Source of the DNA: DATGLG01 sp035294245
GTDB taxonomy: Bacteria; Pseudomonadota; Alphaproteobacteria; JACZXZ01
NCBI GenBank assembly: GCA_035294245.1
Contig: DATGLG010000021.1
Coordinates: forward strand, 1-63,904
Length of the DNA: 63,904 nucleotides
Direction of reading: 5' to 3'
This document shows positions 1-12,763 of the stretch, piece by piece (position 1 is the stretch's first letter; each line of letters begins with the position of its first letter). Under the pieces are notes generated by a model. The model was not told the origin of the DNA. It did no database searches and saw only the letters and a list, made by a program, of their open reading frames with translations. The position numbers and the translations under genes were made by a program.

Positions 1-2
1 TG

Positions 3-950
<948 letters not shown>

Positions 951-1025
951 GCTTCGGCGCGGGGCCCGGCTCGGCGCCGCCGCCCCTCGAGTTCCCCCAA
1001 GCGCACGCCAGTGGCGCGAGCGGCA

Positions 1026-1049
1026 CGGCCCCGGAGCAATCCGGGGCCG
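1026..1049 (+). terminator. Hairpin downstream of recA
   Basis: A perfect 10-bp GC-rich stem closed by a GCAA tetraloop lies 76 bases after the recA stop. There is no strong U tract after it, so intrinsic termination is plausible but not proven. Confidence 0.55.
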
Positions 1050-1129
1050 CGTTGCTGTCGGGGTGGAGCCTCGATCGCGGGGCTGGATTAGATTGGGGTG
1101 GGTTGCATTTGGATTGACCAGCCGCCGTC

Positions 1130-1215
1130 ACATCGTCATTCCCTCGAAAGAGGGAATCCAGCGACACTGGGCCCCCGCTTTCGCGGGGGCGACGACCGTG
1201 GTGCCTCACTCCAAA
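1130..1215. repeat. Interspersed palindromic repeat (GTCATTCCC type)
   Basis: The stretch holds two local hairpins: TTCCCTC...GAGGGAA and CCCCCGC...GCGGGGG. It belongs to the class of short extragenic palindromes that start with GTCATTCC and end with GACGACC, seen elsewhere in this window. With the recA hairpin it accounts for the otherwise gene-free 951-1259 interval. Confidence 0.6.
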
Positions 1216-1259
1216 CGCATTACGCTCCAAGGCTTCGACCAGCGGCAACGGAGGACGGC

Positions 1260-1589
1260 ATGGCGCGGCTCTATCTCTTGATCGCGATTCTCTCGGAGGT
1301 CGCGGCGACCTCGGCGCTCAAGGCCTCGGACGGATTCGCGCATGCGATCCCCTCGGCCGTCGTCGTCGCCGGCTACGCCGTCGCCTTCTACTGCCTCTCG
1401 CTCGCGTTGCGCGAGATTCCCGTCGGCGTCGCCTATGCTATCTGGTCCGGGGCGGGGATCGTCCTCCTGGCGATCATCGGCTATGTCCTCTATCGCCAGT
1501 CCCTCGACCTTGCCGCCGTCATCGGCATCGCCCTCATTCTCGCCGGGGTTCTGGTGCTGAACCTCTTCTCCCGCTCGACCGTCCGCTGA
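1260..1589 (+). CDS. Small multidrug resistance (SMR/EmrE-type) efflux protein
   Basis: A 109-residue, four-helix inner-membrane protein of the SMR family, which exchanges protons for cationic drugs or guanidinium-like compounds as a dimer. It has the family's membrane-embedded glutamate in helix 1 (E13 in LLIAILSEVAAT), the GVAYAIWSGAG segment of helix 3, and a C-terminal hydrophobic helix ending in NLFSRSTVR. The start is the ATG preceded by GGAGG about 6 bases upstream; longer in-frame starts would translate the upstream repeat. It converges on the gamma-glutamyltransferase gene with only 24 bases between the stops. Substrate cannot be told from sequence. Confidence 0.9.
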   Translation: MARLYLLIAILSEVAATSALKASDGFAHAIPSAVVVAGYAVAFYCLSLALREIPVGVAYAIWSGAGIVLLAIIGYVLYRQSLDLAAVIGIALILAGVLVLNLFSRSTVR

Positions 1590-1616
1590 GCGCCGCGGCC
1601 GACGCCCCGGCGCTCA
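1587..1616. terminator. Bidirectional terminator-like inverted repeat between convergent genes
   Basis: TGAGCGCC (1587-1594) pairs with GGCGCTCA (1609-1616). The two arms contain the stop codons of both convergent genes. An A tract follows on the plus strand (T tract for the minus transcript), favouring termination of the gamma-glutamyltransferase message. Confidence 0.5.
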
Positions 1617-3218
1617 CGCAAAAGCAGCCATGCCGTCGCGGCCGGGATCGGCCGCCCCGTCGAGCTTGCCGTCCACGATGCGGATGCCGTGCACCCCGGC
1701 GAAATAGAAATTAAGCGGCGAGCGCTTCACCGGATAGCCGCGCGCAACCAGCTCGCGCTCGGCCGAGCGCAGGATGCGGTTGGTGAGCCAGATCGTGTCG
1801 GAGGTGGCGCAGAAGCGCGGCGCCGAGATCGCCTCGAGGGCCGTCATGCCGAAATCGATCACGTTGAGGATCACCTGCAGGATGCCCGGGACGATGTAGC
1901 TCCCGCCCGGCGCGCCCACGACGAGGAAGGGCTTGTCGCCCTTGAAGGCGATGCTGGGAGCCATGCTCGAGGCGCGGGCCTTGCCGGGCGCGATCGAGCC
2001 GGCCCGGCCCGGCCGCGGGTCGAAGGCGCCCATGGCGCCGTTATACATGAAGCCGAGCCCCTCGGTGACGACGCCCGAGGGTGTCCCGAGGGTATGGGTT
2101 AAGGAGACGCAGGTGCCGTGCGCGTCGACGACGCAGACCTGGGTCGTGTCGGCGGCCTCCTTCTTCTTGATGCGTGGCACGCTCGTCTTCTCGCCGCGCT
2201 TGATGCGGGCGGCGAGCTCCGCCGCATAGGCCTTGGATGACAGCTTCTCGACGGGAACGGCGACGAATTTGGGATCGCCCAGATGGGCCTCGCGGTCCAC
2301 CTGCCCGATCTTCATCGCCTCGGCGACGGTGGCGATATAGTCCGGCGTGTTGTGGCCGAGGGCGCGCAGATCGAAGGCCTCGAGGATGTTGAGCATCTCG
2401 AGGAGCACGAGCCCGCCGCCGGGCGGCGGCGCCGTGGCGATGCGGTAGCCGCGGTAGCTGCCCCAAAGCGGCGCGTTCTCCTCGGCGCGACAGGCCTCGA
2501 GATCCGCCCTGGCAAGGAGGGCGCTGTGAGCCGCCATGTCGGCGGCGATCCGGGCCGCGATCTCGCCCGTATAGAAATCCTCCGCCCCGGCGTCCGCGAT
2601 GCGGCGATAGGCAGCGCCCATATCGGGGTTGCGCAGGATCTCGCCGACGCCCCGGAGACTGCCGTCGGGCTTGGCGTAGATCTTCCGCGTCGCCGGGATG
2701 GCGGTGAGCATGTCGGTGTGGGGCGCCTGGCTCTCGGTCGGGACCTGGTTCCAATAGGCGGCGACATGGGGGCGCACCATGAAGCCGTCCTCGCAATAGG
2801 GGATGGCGAGGCGGATGAGGTCCGTGAGCTTGCGGGTGCCGTAGCGCTCGAGGGCGGTATTCAGGGCGCGCAGGGTCATGGGTGTGGCGATGGCGCCGTA
2901 GCCGAGCTCGTTGATCCGGCCCTCGATGAAGAAGCCGAAGCCGTCCTCGGCCTGGCCGAGCAGCAGCTTTGCCCACATATCGGGCCGTGCGGCGAGGGGG
3001 GCGCGGCCGTAGAACTCGAGGCAGGTGTGCACGCCCGCGCGCGGCGCATAGATGTGCATGCAGCCGAAGCCGGCGATGCCGCACATCTGCGGATCGACGG
3101 CGGTCTGCACGAGCGCCGTGGCGACGGCGGCGTCCACCGCATTGCCGCCCGCGCGCAAGGTCTCGATCCCCGCCTCCACCGCCTCGGGCTGGGCCGCGCT
3201 CACCATGCCGTGGGTCAT
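1614..3218 (-). CDS. ggt: Gamma-glutamyltransferase
   Basis: A 534-residue Ntn-hydrolase that cleaves or transfers gamma-glutamyl groups from glutathione and related compounds. The precursor self-cleaves before a threonine; here the site is D357-T358 in the DTTQVCVVD stretch, the counterpart of QTTHYSVVD in E. coli. Other family hallmarks are the N-terminal AGGNAVDAAVATALV segment, the APPPGGG stretch and the C-terminal VVGAPGGSYIVPGILQV. No signal peptide is visible before MVSAAQPEAVEAG, unlike the periplasmic E. coli enzyme, so this is likely a cytoplasmic member. The start was chosen for the strong GGAGGTAA five bases upstream; the frame stays open upstream only as the shadow of alaS. Confidence 0.93.
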   Translation of the reverse strand: MTHGMVSAAQPEAVEAGIETLRAGGNAVDAAVATALVQTAVDPQMCGIAGFGCMHIYAPRAGVHTCLEFYGRAPLAARPDMWAKLLLGQAEDGFGFFIEGRINELGYGAIATPMTLRALNTALERYGTRKLTDLIRLAIPYCEDGFMVRPHVAAYWNQVPTESQAPHTDMLTAIPATRKIYAKPDGSLRGVGEILRNPDMGAAYRRIADAGAEDFYTGEIAARIAADMAAHSALLARADLEACRAEENAPLWGSYRGYRIATAPPPGGGLVLLEMLNILEAFDLRALGHNTPDYIATVAEAMKIGQVDREAHLGDPKFVAVPVEKLSSKAYAAELAARIKRGEKTSVPRIKKKEAADTTQVCVVDAHGTCVSLTHTLGTPSGVVTEGLGFMYNGAMGAFDPRPGRAGSIAPGKARASSMAPSIAFKGDKPFLVVGAPGGSYIVPGILQVILNVIDFGMTALEAISAPRFCATSDTIWLTNRILRSAERELVARGYPVKRSPLNFYFAGVHGIRIVDGKLDGAADPGRDGMAAFA

Positions 3219-3321
3219 CCTTGTTACCTCCGAGAGATATCCGCTGAAGATCGCGCGCCGCTGCCGTCGGGCGCACGCCGTTGAAGATGCTCGAATTCCA
3301 ATGTCTTTTCCTCTTTCACCG

Positions 3322-3462
3322 TCATGCCCGCGAGGCTTGTCTCCGCGCAGGCGGGGAGCAGGCATCCAGCTTGCGGCCCCCGGATTCCGGCTCTTCGCGG
3401 AGCCTGTCCTCGGGCCCGCCTTCGGCGGGACCCGGGGGCTCCGGCCGGAAGGACGAGCTTGA
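3322..3462. repeat. Interspersed repeat, inner part of element A
   Basis: The core reads GTCATGCCCGCG ... GAGCCTGTCCTCGGGCCCGCCTTCGGCGGGACC ... and is shared almost base for base with the repeats at 51897-52078 and 55406-55609. The terminal inverted repeats of those copies are not found here, so this is a truncated or differently bounded copy. The rest of the 3219-3692 gap holds the alaS leader, where I see no further feature. Confidence 0.7.
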
Positions 3463-3692
3463 AAGGGGGAATCGCACGAAGGAACTTTACGATTAGAATA
3501 GTCGGACGCCGCCATGCCGCAATCCCCGAATGCGGCTCGGGCGGAGTCATGGGATGATGCGGACCCCGGCGCCCTGCCTGGACAGCGCCGCCGGGGTCGG
3601 GGTAGAAACGCCGGTCCGCTCGGGGCGGGGCCGCGGAGAAGCCGGCCGCGTGCCTTGGTTTTCCGCCGGAAAGCCCCAGATTGATAGGCATC

Positions 3693-6350
<2,658 letters not shown>

Positions 6351-6379
6351 CCATCACGCCACGATTGCAAGGAGCACCC

Positions 6380-7228
<849 letters not shown>

Positions 7229-7265
7229 CGTCCCCGCTGCGGGAGAAAGGCAGGAGCCGCCCGCC

Positions 7266-8441
7266 ATGTTCGCCCAGTTCTTCTTCGCGCTGCGCGAGGC
7301 CCGTGTCCCGGTCTCCTTGCGCGAGTATCTCACGCTCATCGAGGCGGTGAAGGCGGGGCTCGCCAATTACGCGATCGAGGATTTCTACTATCTCTCGCGC
7401 GCGGCCCTGGTGAAGGATGAGCGTCATCTCGACAAGTTCGACCGCGTCTTCGGCGCCTGCTTCAAGGGCATCGAGACTCCGCCCGGCGAGACCGTCGAGA
7501 TTCCCGAGGAATGGCTCAGGAAGCTCGTCGAGCGGCTCCTCACCGAGGAGGAGAAGGCGCAGATCGCCGCCCTGGGCGGGCTCGACAAGCTGATGGAGCT
7601 GCTGCGCCAGCGCCTCGCCGAGCAGAAGGGCCGGCACCAGGGCGGCTCGAAATGGATCGGCACGGCGGGAACCTCGCCCTTCGGCGCCTATGGCTACAAT
7701 CCCGAGGGCGTCCGCATCGGCCAGGATGAGAATCGCAACAACCGCGCCGTCAAGGTGTGGGACCAGCGCGAGTTCCGCAATCTCGACGACCAGGTCGAGC
7801 TCGGCACGCGCAACATCAAGGTGGCGCTGCGCCGGCTGCGCCGCTTCGCGCGCGAGGGCGCCGCCGAGGAGCTCGATCTGCCCGACACCATTGCCTCGAC
7901 CGCGCGCAATGCCGGCTATCTCGATCTCAAATTCGTGCCCGAGCGCCACAACACCGTGAAGGTGCTCCTCCTCCTCGACGTCGGCGGCTCGATGTTCCCT
8001 CATGTGCGCGCCTGCGAGGAGCTGTTCTCGGCGGCGCGCTCCGAGTTCAAGCATCTCGAGTTCTTCTACTTCCACAACTGCGTGTATGAGGGGGTGTGGA
8101 AGGACAACACCCGCCGGCGCGTCGAGCGCATGGCGACCCTCGACCTCATGCACACCTTCCCCGGCGACTACAAGCTGATCTTCGTCGGCGACGCCTCGAT
8201 GAGCCCCTACGAGATCACCGCACCCGGCGGCAGTGTCGAGCATTGGAACGAGGAGCCGGGGCAGCTCTGGCTGCAGCGCCTCCTCCACACCTATGAGCGC
8301 GCGGTATGGCTCAACCCGGTGCCCGAGCACCATTGGCCCTATACCGTCTCGATCGAGATGATCGATCGGCTCATGGGCGGGCGCATGTTCCCGCTCACCC
8401 TCGACGGATTGGATCGCGCGATACGAGCGTTGAGCCGCTAG
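7266..8441 (+). CDS. VWA domain-containing protein (CoxE-like), MoxR partner
   Basis: A 391-residue protein. The N-terminal half is helical and charged (FFFALREARVPVSLREYLTLIEAV), as in CoxE-type proteins. The C-terminal half is a von Willebrand A fold with the MIDAS motif DVGGS at 238-242 and a further acidic position in FVGDAS. In CO dehydrogenase systems CoxE pairs with the MoxR-like CoxD, but no cox structural genes occur here. It follows the ATPase in a two-gene operon and has a GGAG-like site before ATG. No signal peptide or membrane segment is seen, so both partners are probably cytoplasmic. Confidence 0.88.
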   Translation: MFAQFFFALREARVPVSLREYLTLIEAVKAGLANYAIEDFYYLSRAALVKDERHLDKFDRVFGACFKGIETPPGETVEIPEEWLRKLVERLLTEEEKAQIAALGGLDKLMELLRQRLAEQKGRHQGGSKWIGTAGTSPFGAYGYNPEGVRIGQDENRNNRAVKVWDQREFRNLDDQVELGTRNIKVALRRLRRFAREGAAEELDLPDTIASTARNAGYLDLKFVPERHNTVKVLLLLDVGGSMFPHVRACEELFSAARSEFKHLEFFYFHNCVYEGVWKDNTRRRVERMATLDLMHTFPGDYKLIFVGDASMSPYEITAPGGSVEHWNEEPGQLWLQRLLHTYERAVWLNPVPEHHWPYTVSIEMIDRLMGGRMFPLTLDGLDRAIRALSR

Positions 8442-8464
8442 GATTCATCATCCTGGAAAGTGAA

Positions 8465-8821
8465 TCATGAGAGCGCGTCATTGCGAGCTCCCAAAGGGAG
8501 CGAAGCAATCCAGCCTCGCTGCGCCTTGTGGATTGCTTCGTCCCACTGCGCTGCGCGCGCGGTCCTCGCAATGATGGGTCTTTTAGAGCCGTTCATGTGC
8601 GAAGCGGCTGGGGCGCGATCGTCCGGATTGCGCGAGGTCTTCTCGGCGTCATCGCCGTCGAGCGCTTCCGCATAGGCTTCGATGCGGCTCGCGAGGAGGA
8701 GACAGCGCTCCGCCAGCACAAGCTCGAGAACTTCGTCTCCGGTGGTGAGGCTCCGGCGGCGAAGGACGGCGGCAGACGCGCGCAGCCGCTTCGCCATAGG
8801 CGTGAAGATGTCGTGAGTCAT
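8465..8821 (-). CDS. Hypothetical protein, C-terminus read through a repeat
   Basis: A 118-residue frame whose first ~80 residues look protein-like: charged and helical with LELVLAERCLLLASRIEAYAEAL. AGGA lies 7 bases upstream of the ATG. The last ~38 residues are encoded by the palindromic repeat at 8480-8575, suggesting the original 3' end was replaced or extended by repeat insertion. I do not recognise the family, and it may not be expressed. Confidence 0.4.
   Translation of the reverse strand: MTHDIFTPMAKRLRASAAVLRRRSLTTGDEVLELVLAERCLLLASRIEAYAEALDGDDAEKTSRNPDDRAPAASHMNGSKRPIIARTARAAQWDEAIHKAQRGWIASLPLGARNDALS
8480..8575. repeat. Interspersed palindromic repeat (GTCATTGCGAGC type)
   Basis: The arms GTCATTGCGAG...GAAGCAATCCAG and GGATTGCTTCG...CTCGCAATGA are imperfect inverted complements, forming a long hairpin. 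Repeats of this look are common in alphaproteobacterial genomes. It lies in the 8442-9025 interval between the VWA gene and the oxidase operon. Confidence 0.65.
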
Positions 8822-9025
8822 AGCGTCATCCTAGGCGGAAGCCGTGACGCTGTGATGACGCCGCGGTGAATGTCATTGCGCGCCCTGTGAGAGTTAAGGC
8901 TCCTCTGGACCAAACAAACCCGGTTGACGAGACGTGGGTGGGAGGGAGCAAGATCGGACCGAGGGGGTCGGCGATCAGGTGGGGTGCGGCCGCAAACCGA
9001 TGGACTGGAGGAGAGGGAGGAGCTC

Positions 9026-10429
9026 ATGTCGGGCAGCGACACCGTTTCCTACCAAGAGCGCCAAGACAAGGACGCCCGGGCTCTGGCGAATGTATTCAGC
9101 GCCTATATCGCGTCGGCGACGCTGTGGCTCCTCTTCGCCACGGCCGTCGGCCTCCTGGTCAGCTTCAAGTTCGCCTATCCGGATTTCGGCACGGCGCCGG
9201 CGCTCTCGTTCGGGCGTCTGCGCGCGATCCACACCAATGGGACATTCTATGCCTGGGCAAGTCCGGCGCTGATCGGCCTGGCCCTCTTCATCGCCGCGCG
9301 CAGCTCGGGCGCGCGCCTTTACAGTCCCGCGCTCGCCTGGATCAGCCTGGGGCTCATCAACCTCGCGGCGGTGCTCGGCACCGTCACGCTCGATATGGGG
9401 ATGAATTACGGGCAGGAATACCGCGAGTGGCTGTGGTGGATCCGCGTCATCCTCGGGCTTGGACTGATTACCGCCGCCTGGAACATGCTCGCGACGGTGG
9501 CGCGCCGGGAGGACGAGGCGATCTACCTCTCAAACTGGTACACCATCGGCGGCACGCTGTGGACGATCATCATCGTGATCGTGTCGATCCTGCCCTGGTA
9601 CCAGTTCGGGCTGGGCCAGGTGGCCGTACAGGCGTTCTTCATGCACAACGCCGTGGGCCTGTGGTTCACGCCCCTGTCGCTGGGCGTCTTCTACTATGCG
9701 CTGCCGAAGCTTCTCAACCGGCCGATCTACTCGTATTCGCTCGGCGTCCTCGCGTTCTGGACCAATCTCGTCTTCTATCCGATCATCGGGGCGCATCATT
9801 TCGAGTTCAGCGCCCTGCCCTGGTGGCTGCAGACGACTTCTATCGTCTTCAGCGTAGCGATGCTGGTGCCGGTCCTGGCCGGCAGCGCCAATTTCCTGCT
9901 GACGTTTCGCGGGCAGCATGGCTGGGTGCATCGCTCGCCGGCGACGTTCATTCTTGTCGGCGTGTTCGGCTATCTGCTGGGCTCGCTGCAGGGCACGATC
10001 GAGGCGCTGCGCTCGCTGCAACAGCTCTGGCATCTCACCAACTTCACCGTGGGCCATTCGCACCTGACGATGTACGGGTTCGTCACCTTCGCCATCTGGG
10101 GCGGGGTCTATGCCCTGCTGCCACGGGCGACGGGCAAGTATCCCTACAATCTCGCGATGGGAATCCATTTCTGGCTGTCGGCGGTCGGAGTCGCGATCTA
10201 TGTGGTGGCACTCTCGGCCGCCGGCACCATCCAGGGCCTCGATTGGATCCGCGGCGTGGCGTTCATCCAGTCGGTGGAGGACGCGGCACCCTACTGGCTG
10301 TGGCGCTCGGTCGGCGGCACGCTGATGTTCCTTGGCCACCTGGTCTTCGCCTGGAACGTCTGGACGATGACCTATGGCCGGTCCTATGCGGCGGCTCCCG
10401 TCACCTCCGAGGCGGCGGCCGTGGCATGA
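9026..10429 (+). CDS. ccoN: Divergent cbb3-type (C-family) cytochrome oxidase catalytic subunit
   Basis: A 467-residue haem-copper oxidase subunit I with about 12 hydrophobic helices. All expected metal ligands are visible: H69 in RLRAIHTNG and H346 for the low-spin haem, H207 (MHNAVG) and H257/H258 (GAHH) for CuB, and H344 (TVGHSHL) for the high-spin haem. Helix order and the YSY..FW and LLP spacing match CcoN. The sequence departs from standard CcoN, with extra residues between WYQ and HNAVG and HFEFSALP in place of HLHYTALP. GGAGG precedes the chosen ATG; upstream frame extension is not convincing. It is the first gene of a five-gene oxidase operon and overlaps the next by ATGA. Oxygen reductase is most likely; NO reductase activity cannot be excluded. 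Confidence 0.88.
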   Translation: MSGSDTVSYQERQDKDARALANVFSAYIASATLWLLFATAVGLLVSFKFAYPDFGTAPALSFGRLRAIHTNGTFYAWASPALIGLALFIAARSSGARLYSPALAWISLGLINLAAVLGTVTLDMGMNYGQEYREWLWWIRVILGLGLITAAWNMLATVARREDEAIYLSNWYTIGGTLWTIIIVIVSILPWYQFGLGQVAVQAFFMHNAVGLWFTPLSLGVFYYALPKLLNRPIYSYSLGVLAFWTNLVFYPIIGAHHFEFSALPWWLQTTSIVFSVAMLVPVLAGSANFLLTFRGQHGWVHRSPATFILVGVFGYLLGSLQGTIEALRSLQQLWHLTNFTVGHSHLTMYGFVTFAIWGGVYALLPRATGKYPYNLAMGIHFWLSAVGVAIYVVALSAAGTIQGLDWIRGVAFIQSVEDAAPYWLWRSVGGTLMFLGHLVFAWNVWTMTYGRSYAAAPVTSEAAAVA

Positions 10430-11790
10430 ACAAGGCGCTCGGGATCTTTGGCGGCTCCACGCTGATCTATGCGGGGTTGGCTGTGATCATGGGCGTGCTT
10501 CCGGGCATCTGGCTCTCCCATGTTCCGCCGGGGCCCGGCGTGACGCCGCTGACGCCGGAGGAGGCGCGTGGCCGCGATATCTACGTGGCCGAGGGCTGCT
10601 TCTACTGCCACACCCAGCAGGTGCGGCCGCTGCCCGGCGACAGGATGTTCGGACGCCCCTCGGCACCGAGCGACTATGCCTATCAGACACCGGAGCTGCT
10701 GGGCTCGGAGCGCAACGGCCCCGACCTCAGCAACGTCGGCGCCCGCCAGTCGAGCAGCGTGTGGCAATACATCCATCTCTACGAGCCGCGGGCGGTGGTG
10801 CCGGAGTCGATCATGCCGGCTTTCCCCTGGCTCTTCCGCGTGGTCGACAAGGCGCCCGCGGGCGAGCAGCCGGTGCCGCTGCCGCCGTCCTTCGCGCCGG
10901 CGCACGGAGTGGTCGTTCCCACCGAGGACGGCGAGGCGCTGGTCGCCTATCTCCTGTCGCTGAAGCAGCCATCCCTCCCGCAGGCGCAGCCGGGTGGCGC
11001 GCCATCGGCGGTCGTCCCGCCCGCGGCCGGCGGGGCACCCGGCTTCGATGCCGCCGCAGGAGCAGAGGTATTCGCCGCCAACTGCGCCGCCTGCCACGGC
11101 GCGGAGGGCAAGGGCGTGCCCGGAGCATTTCCGCCGCTCGCGGGTGATCCCGTTGTCAATGCCGCCAATCCGACGGAGCAGATCAGCACCGTGCTCCACG
11201 GTTTGCAGGGCAAGGAGATCGGTGGCCAAAAATACAGCGCGCAGATGCCGGCTTTTGCGTCGCAGCTCTCCGATGAGCAGATCGCCGACGTCATCGACCA
11301 CGAGCGCACCTCCTGGGGTAATCATGGCAGCCTGATCACATCGGCGGACGTCGTCACGGTGCGGGCAAACCAGCCGGCGCGTGCCCGACCCGCCGCTGCG
11401 GCGGCCGCGCCGGCTCCAGCCACTTCCGCGGTACCGCCTGCCGCAAAGGCAGGCTTCAACGCAGCGGAGGGCGCGCGGCTGTTCGCCGCCAACTGCGCCG
11501 CCTGCCACGGTGCGATGGGAACGGGTGTTCCCGGCGTCTTTCCGCCGCTCGCCCACGATCCTGTCGTGACGGCTCCCGATCCGACCGCGCATATACGCAC
11601 CGTCCTCGATGGGCTCAAGGACAAGGCCATCTCGGGCGTGAACTACGCGGCGCAAATGCCGTCCTTCGCCGCGCAACTCTCAAATGAGCAGATCGCCGAC
11701 ATCATCGATCATGAGCGCACGTCCTGGGGCAATAACGCCCCGCCGGTCACGCCGCAGGATGTCGCCAAGCAACGCGCCAAGAAGAAGTAG
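10426..11790 (+). CDS. ccoO: CcoO-like cytochrome c subunit fused to two cytochrome c domains
   Basis: A 454-residue membrane-anchored trihaem cytochrome c. An N-terminal helix (about 8-29) anchors it. The CcoO-like domain has C58-H62 (CFYCH), followed by a long Pro/Ala linker. Two class I cytochrome domains with CAACH at 220-224 and 357-361 then follow. These two domains are clear tandem duplicates, 411 bases apart in period, both ending in DEQIAD or NEQIAD and HERTSWGN. The architecture resembles CcoO plus a CcoP-like dihaem module in a single chain. It passes electrons from a periplasmic donor to the CcoN haems. Translation is coupled to the upstream gene by ATGA. Confidence 0.88.
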   Translation: MNKALGIFGGSTLIYAGLAVIMGVLPGIWLSHVPPGPGVTPLTPEEARGRDIYVAEGCFYCHTQQVRPLPGDRMFGRPSAPSDYAYQTPELLGSERNGPDLSNVGARQSSSVWQYIHLYEPRAVVPESIMPAFPWLFRVVDKAPAGEQPVPLPPSFAPAHGVVVPTEDGEALVAYLLSLKQPSLPQAQPGGAPSAVVPPAAGGAPGFDAAAGAEVFAANCAACHGAEGKGVPGAFPPLAGDPVVNAANPTEQISTVLHGLQGKEIGGQKYSAQMPAFASQLSDEQIADVIDHERTSWGNHGSLITSADVVTVRANQPARARPAAAAAAPAPATSAVPPAAKAGFNAAEGARLFAANCAACHGAMGTGVPGVFPPLAHDPVVTAPDPTAHIRTVLDGLKDKAISGVNYAAQMPSFAAQLSNEQIADIIDHERTSWGNNAPPVTPQDVAKQRAKKK

Positions 11791-11806
11791 GGCGAAGGAG
11801 GCGAAC

Positions 11807-12046
11807 ATGGCGGACTCGGTCGCCGCATCGTTTGTGCAGACGCTGGAGAATATCTGCGGCGTTCATCAGGCGCTTGCTTCAGGCTCTGCCGGATCTGCCG
11901 GAACGGTCCTCGGGAACATCCTGGTCGCGGGCGCGGCCGGGGTGGTGACGCTCTTGTGCTTCGCCGTTGCGCTGCGCCTGCTGATCAGGCCGGGCGAGCG
12001 CGATTCGAACCATCCCAAATACCGTATCCTGCGCCCCGACCGCTGA
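11807..12046 (+). CDS. Small single-helix subunit of the oxidase operon
   Basis: A 79-residue protein with one transmembrane helix (about 36-60, NILVAGAAGVVTLLCFAVALRL inferred) and a basic tail ending in PKYRILRPDR. GGAGG stands 6 bases before the ATG, 16 bases after the cytochrome gene. Size and place are those of CcoQ, but I see no sequence signature that proves homology. Confidence 0.72.
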   Translation: MADSVAASFVQTLENICGVHQALASGSAGSAGTVLGNILVAGAAGVVTLLCFAVALRLLIRPGERDSNHPKYRILRPDR

Positions 12047-12060
12047 AGGAGGGTAAGCCG

Positions 12061-12507
12061 ATGGCCGAGCCTCGGATCCGCGTCTTCCTCGACGATCAGC
12101 CAGAGCCGGTCGCCGACTATCGTCCTCCCGCCGAAGTGACGCTCGACACCAAGAATCTGCCCGATGGCGAGCATCGGCTGCGCATCGAGGCGCAGGACGC
12201 AACCGGCCAGATCGGCGTGCGGCGTGTCCAGTTCCTGGTCCGCAATGGCCCGGGGATCACGATCTCGGGGCTAAATGACGGTGCTGTTGTGCATGGCCTG
12301 GTGAGGTTCATGGTCAACGCCTTCGGCGCCGAGGAGCCGTTCGAGCCGCATCGAGCAGAATCGCGCTCGCCGATCCCGGTATGGGTGTGGGTGCTGACCT
12401 TGGTGGTCGTCGCCTGGTCGGCCTGGTATTTCGCGACGCTGTGGAGCGTCCCGCCGGATTACGCGAAAATGCCGACCTATGCCGCGCCGATGAATCCGTT
12501 CAGTTAG
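12061..12507 (+). CDS. Ig-like domain protein with C-terminal membrane anchor, oxidase operon
   Basis: A 148-residue protein. The N-terminal ~95 residues look like an all-beta Ig-type domain (LPDGEHRLRIEAQDATGQIG then VRRVQFLVRN). A single helix at about 106-128 (PVWVWVLTLVVVAWSAWYFA) is followed by a short proline-rich tail. AAGGAGG lies upstream of the ATG. No haem or metal motif is visible. The arrangement suggests an accessory or assembly subunit of the neighbouring oxidase; FixH/CcoH-type proteins are a distant possibility. I do not recognise a named family. Confidence 0.72.
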   Translation: MAEPRIRVFLDDQPEPVADYRPPAEVTLDTKNLPDGEHRLRIEAQDATGQIGVRRVQFLVRNGPGITISGLNDGAVVHGLVRFMVNAFGAEEPFEPHRAESRSPIPVWVWVLTLVVVAWSAWYFATLWSVPPDYAKMPTYAAPMNPFS

Positions 12508-12763
12508 CGAGATCCTTCGCATGACCCGTGACGATGATCGAGAGGCGGCGGGCCTTCGCGCATGGCTATCGTCGGACCGGCGGGGTGCGTCGCTCGGGTC
12601 GTGGACAGGCCGGCAGGTCGGCTATAGAAGCGATGCGGAAACCTTCAATTCGCAGAGGATCGTTAGTCCGCGCGAGCGAGTTCACCCAACGATGTGGAAC
12701 TCCCTCGGCGCGTAGGCGTTAAGAGAATTGGTGCCGGGTCTCGTGCGATGGAAGGAGTGCCCA

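Noticed and set aside
8866..11790. A 974-residue frame starting before the oxidase gene
   Set aside because: The first ~520 residues are the out-of-frame shadow of ccoN. The genuine cytochrome subunit begins at the ATG at 10426.
12521..12722. Two 64-residue frames between the oxidase operon and the HiPIP
   Set aside because: Arg/Ser-rich translation, no good ribosome site, no recognisable fold.
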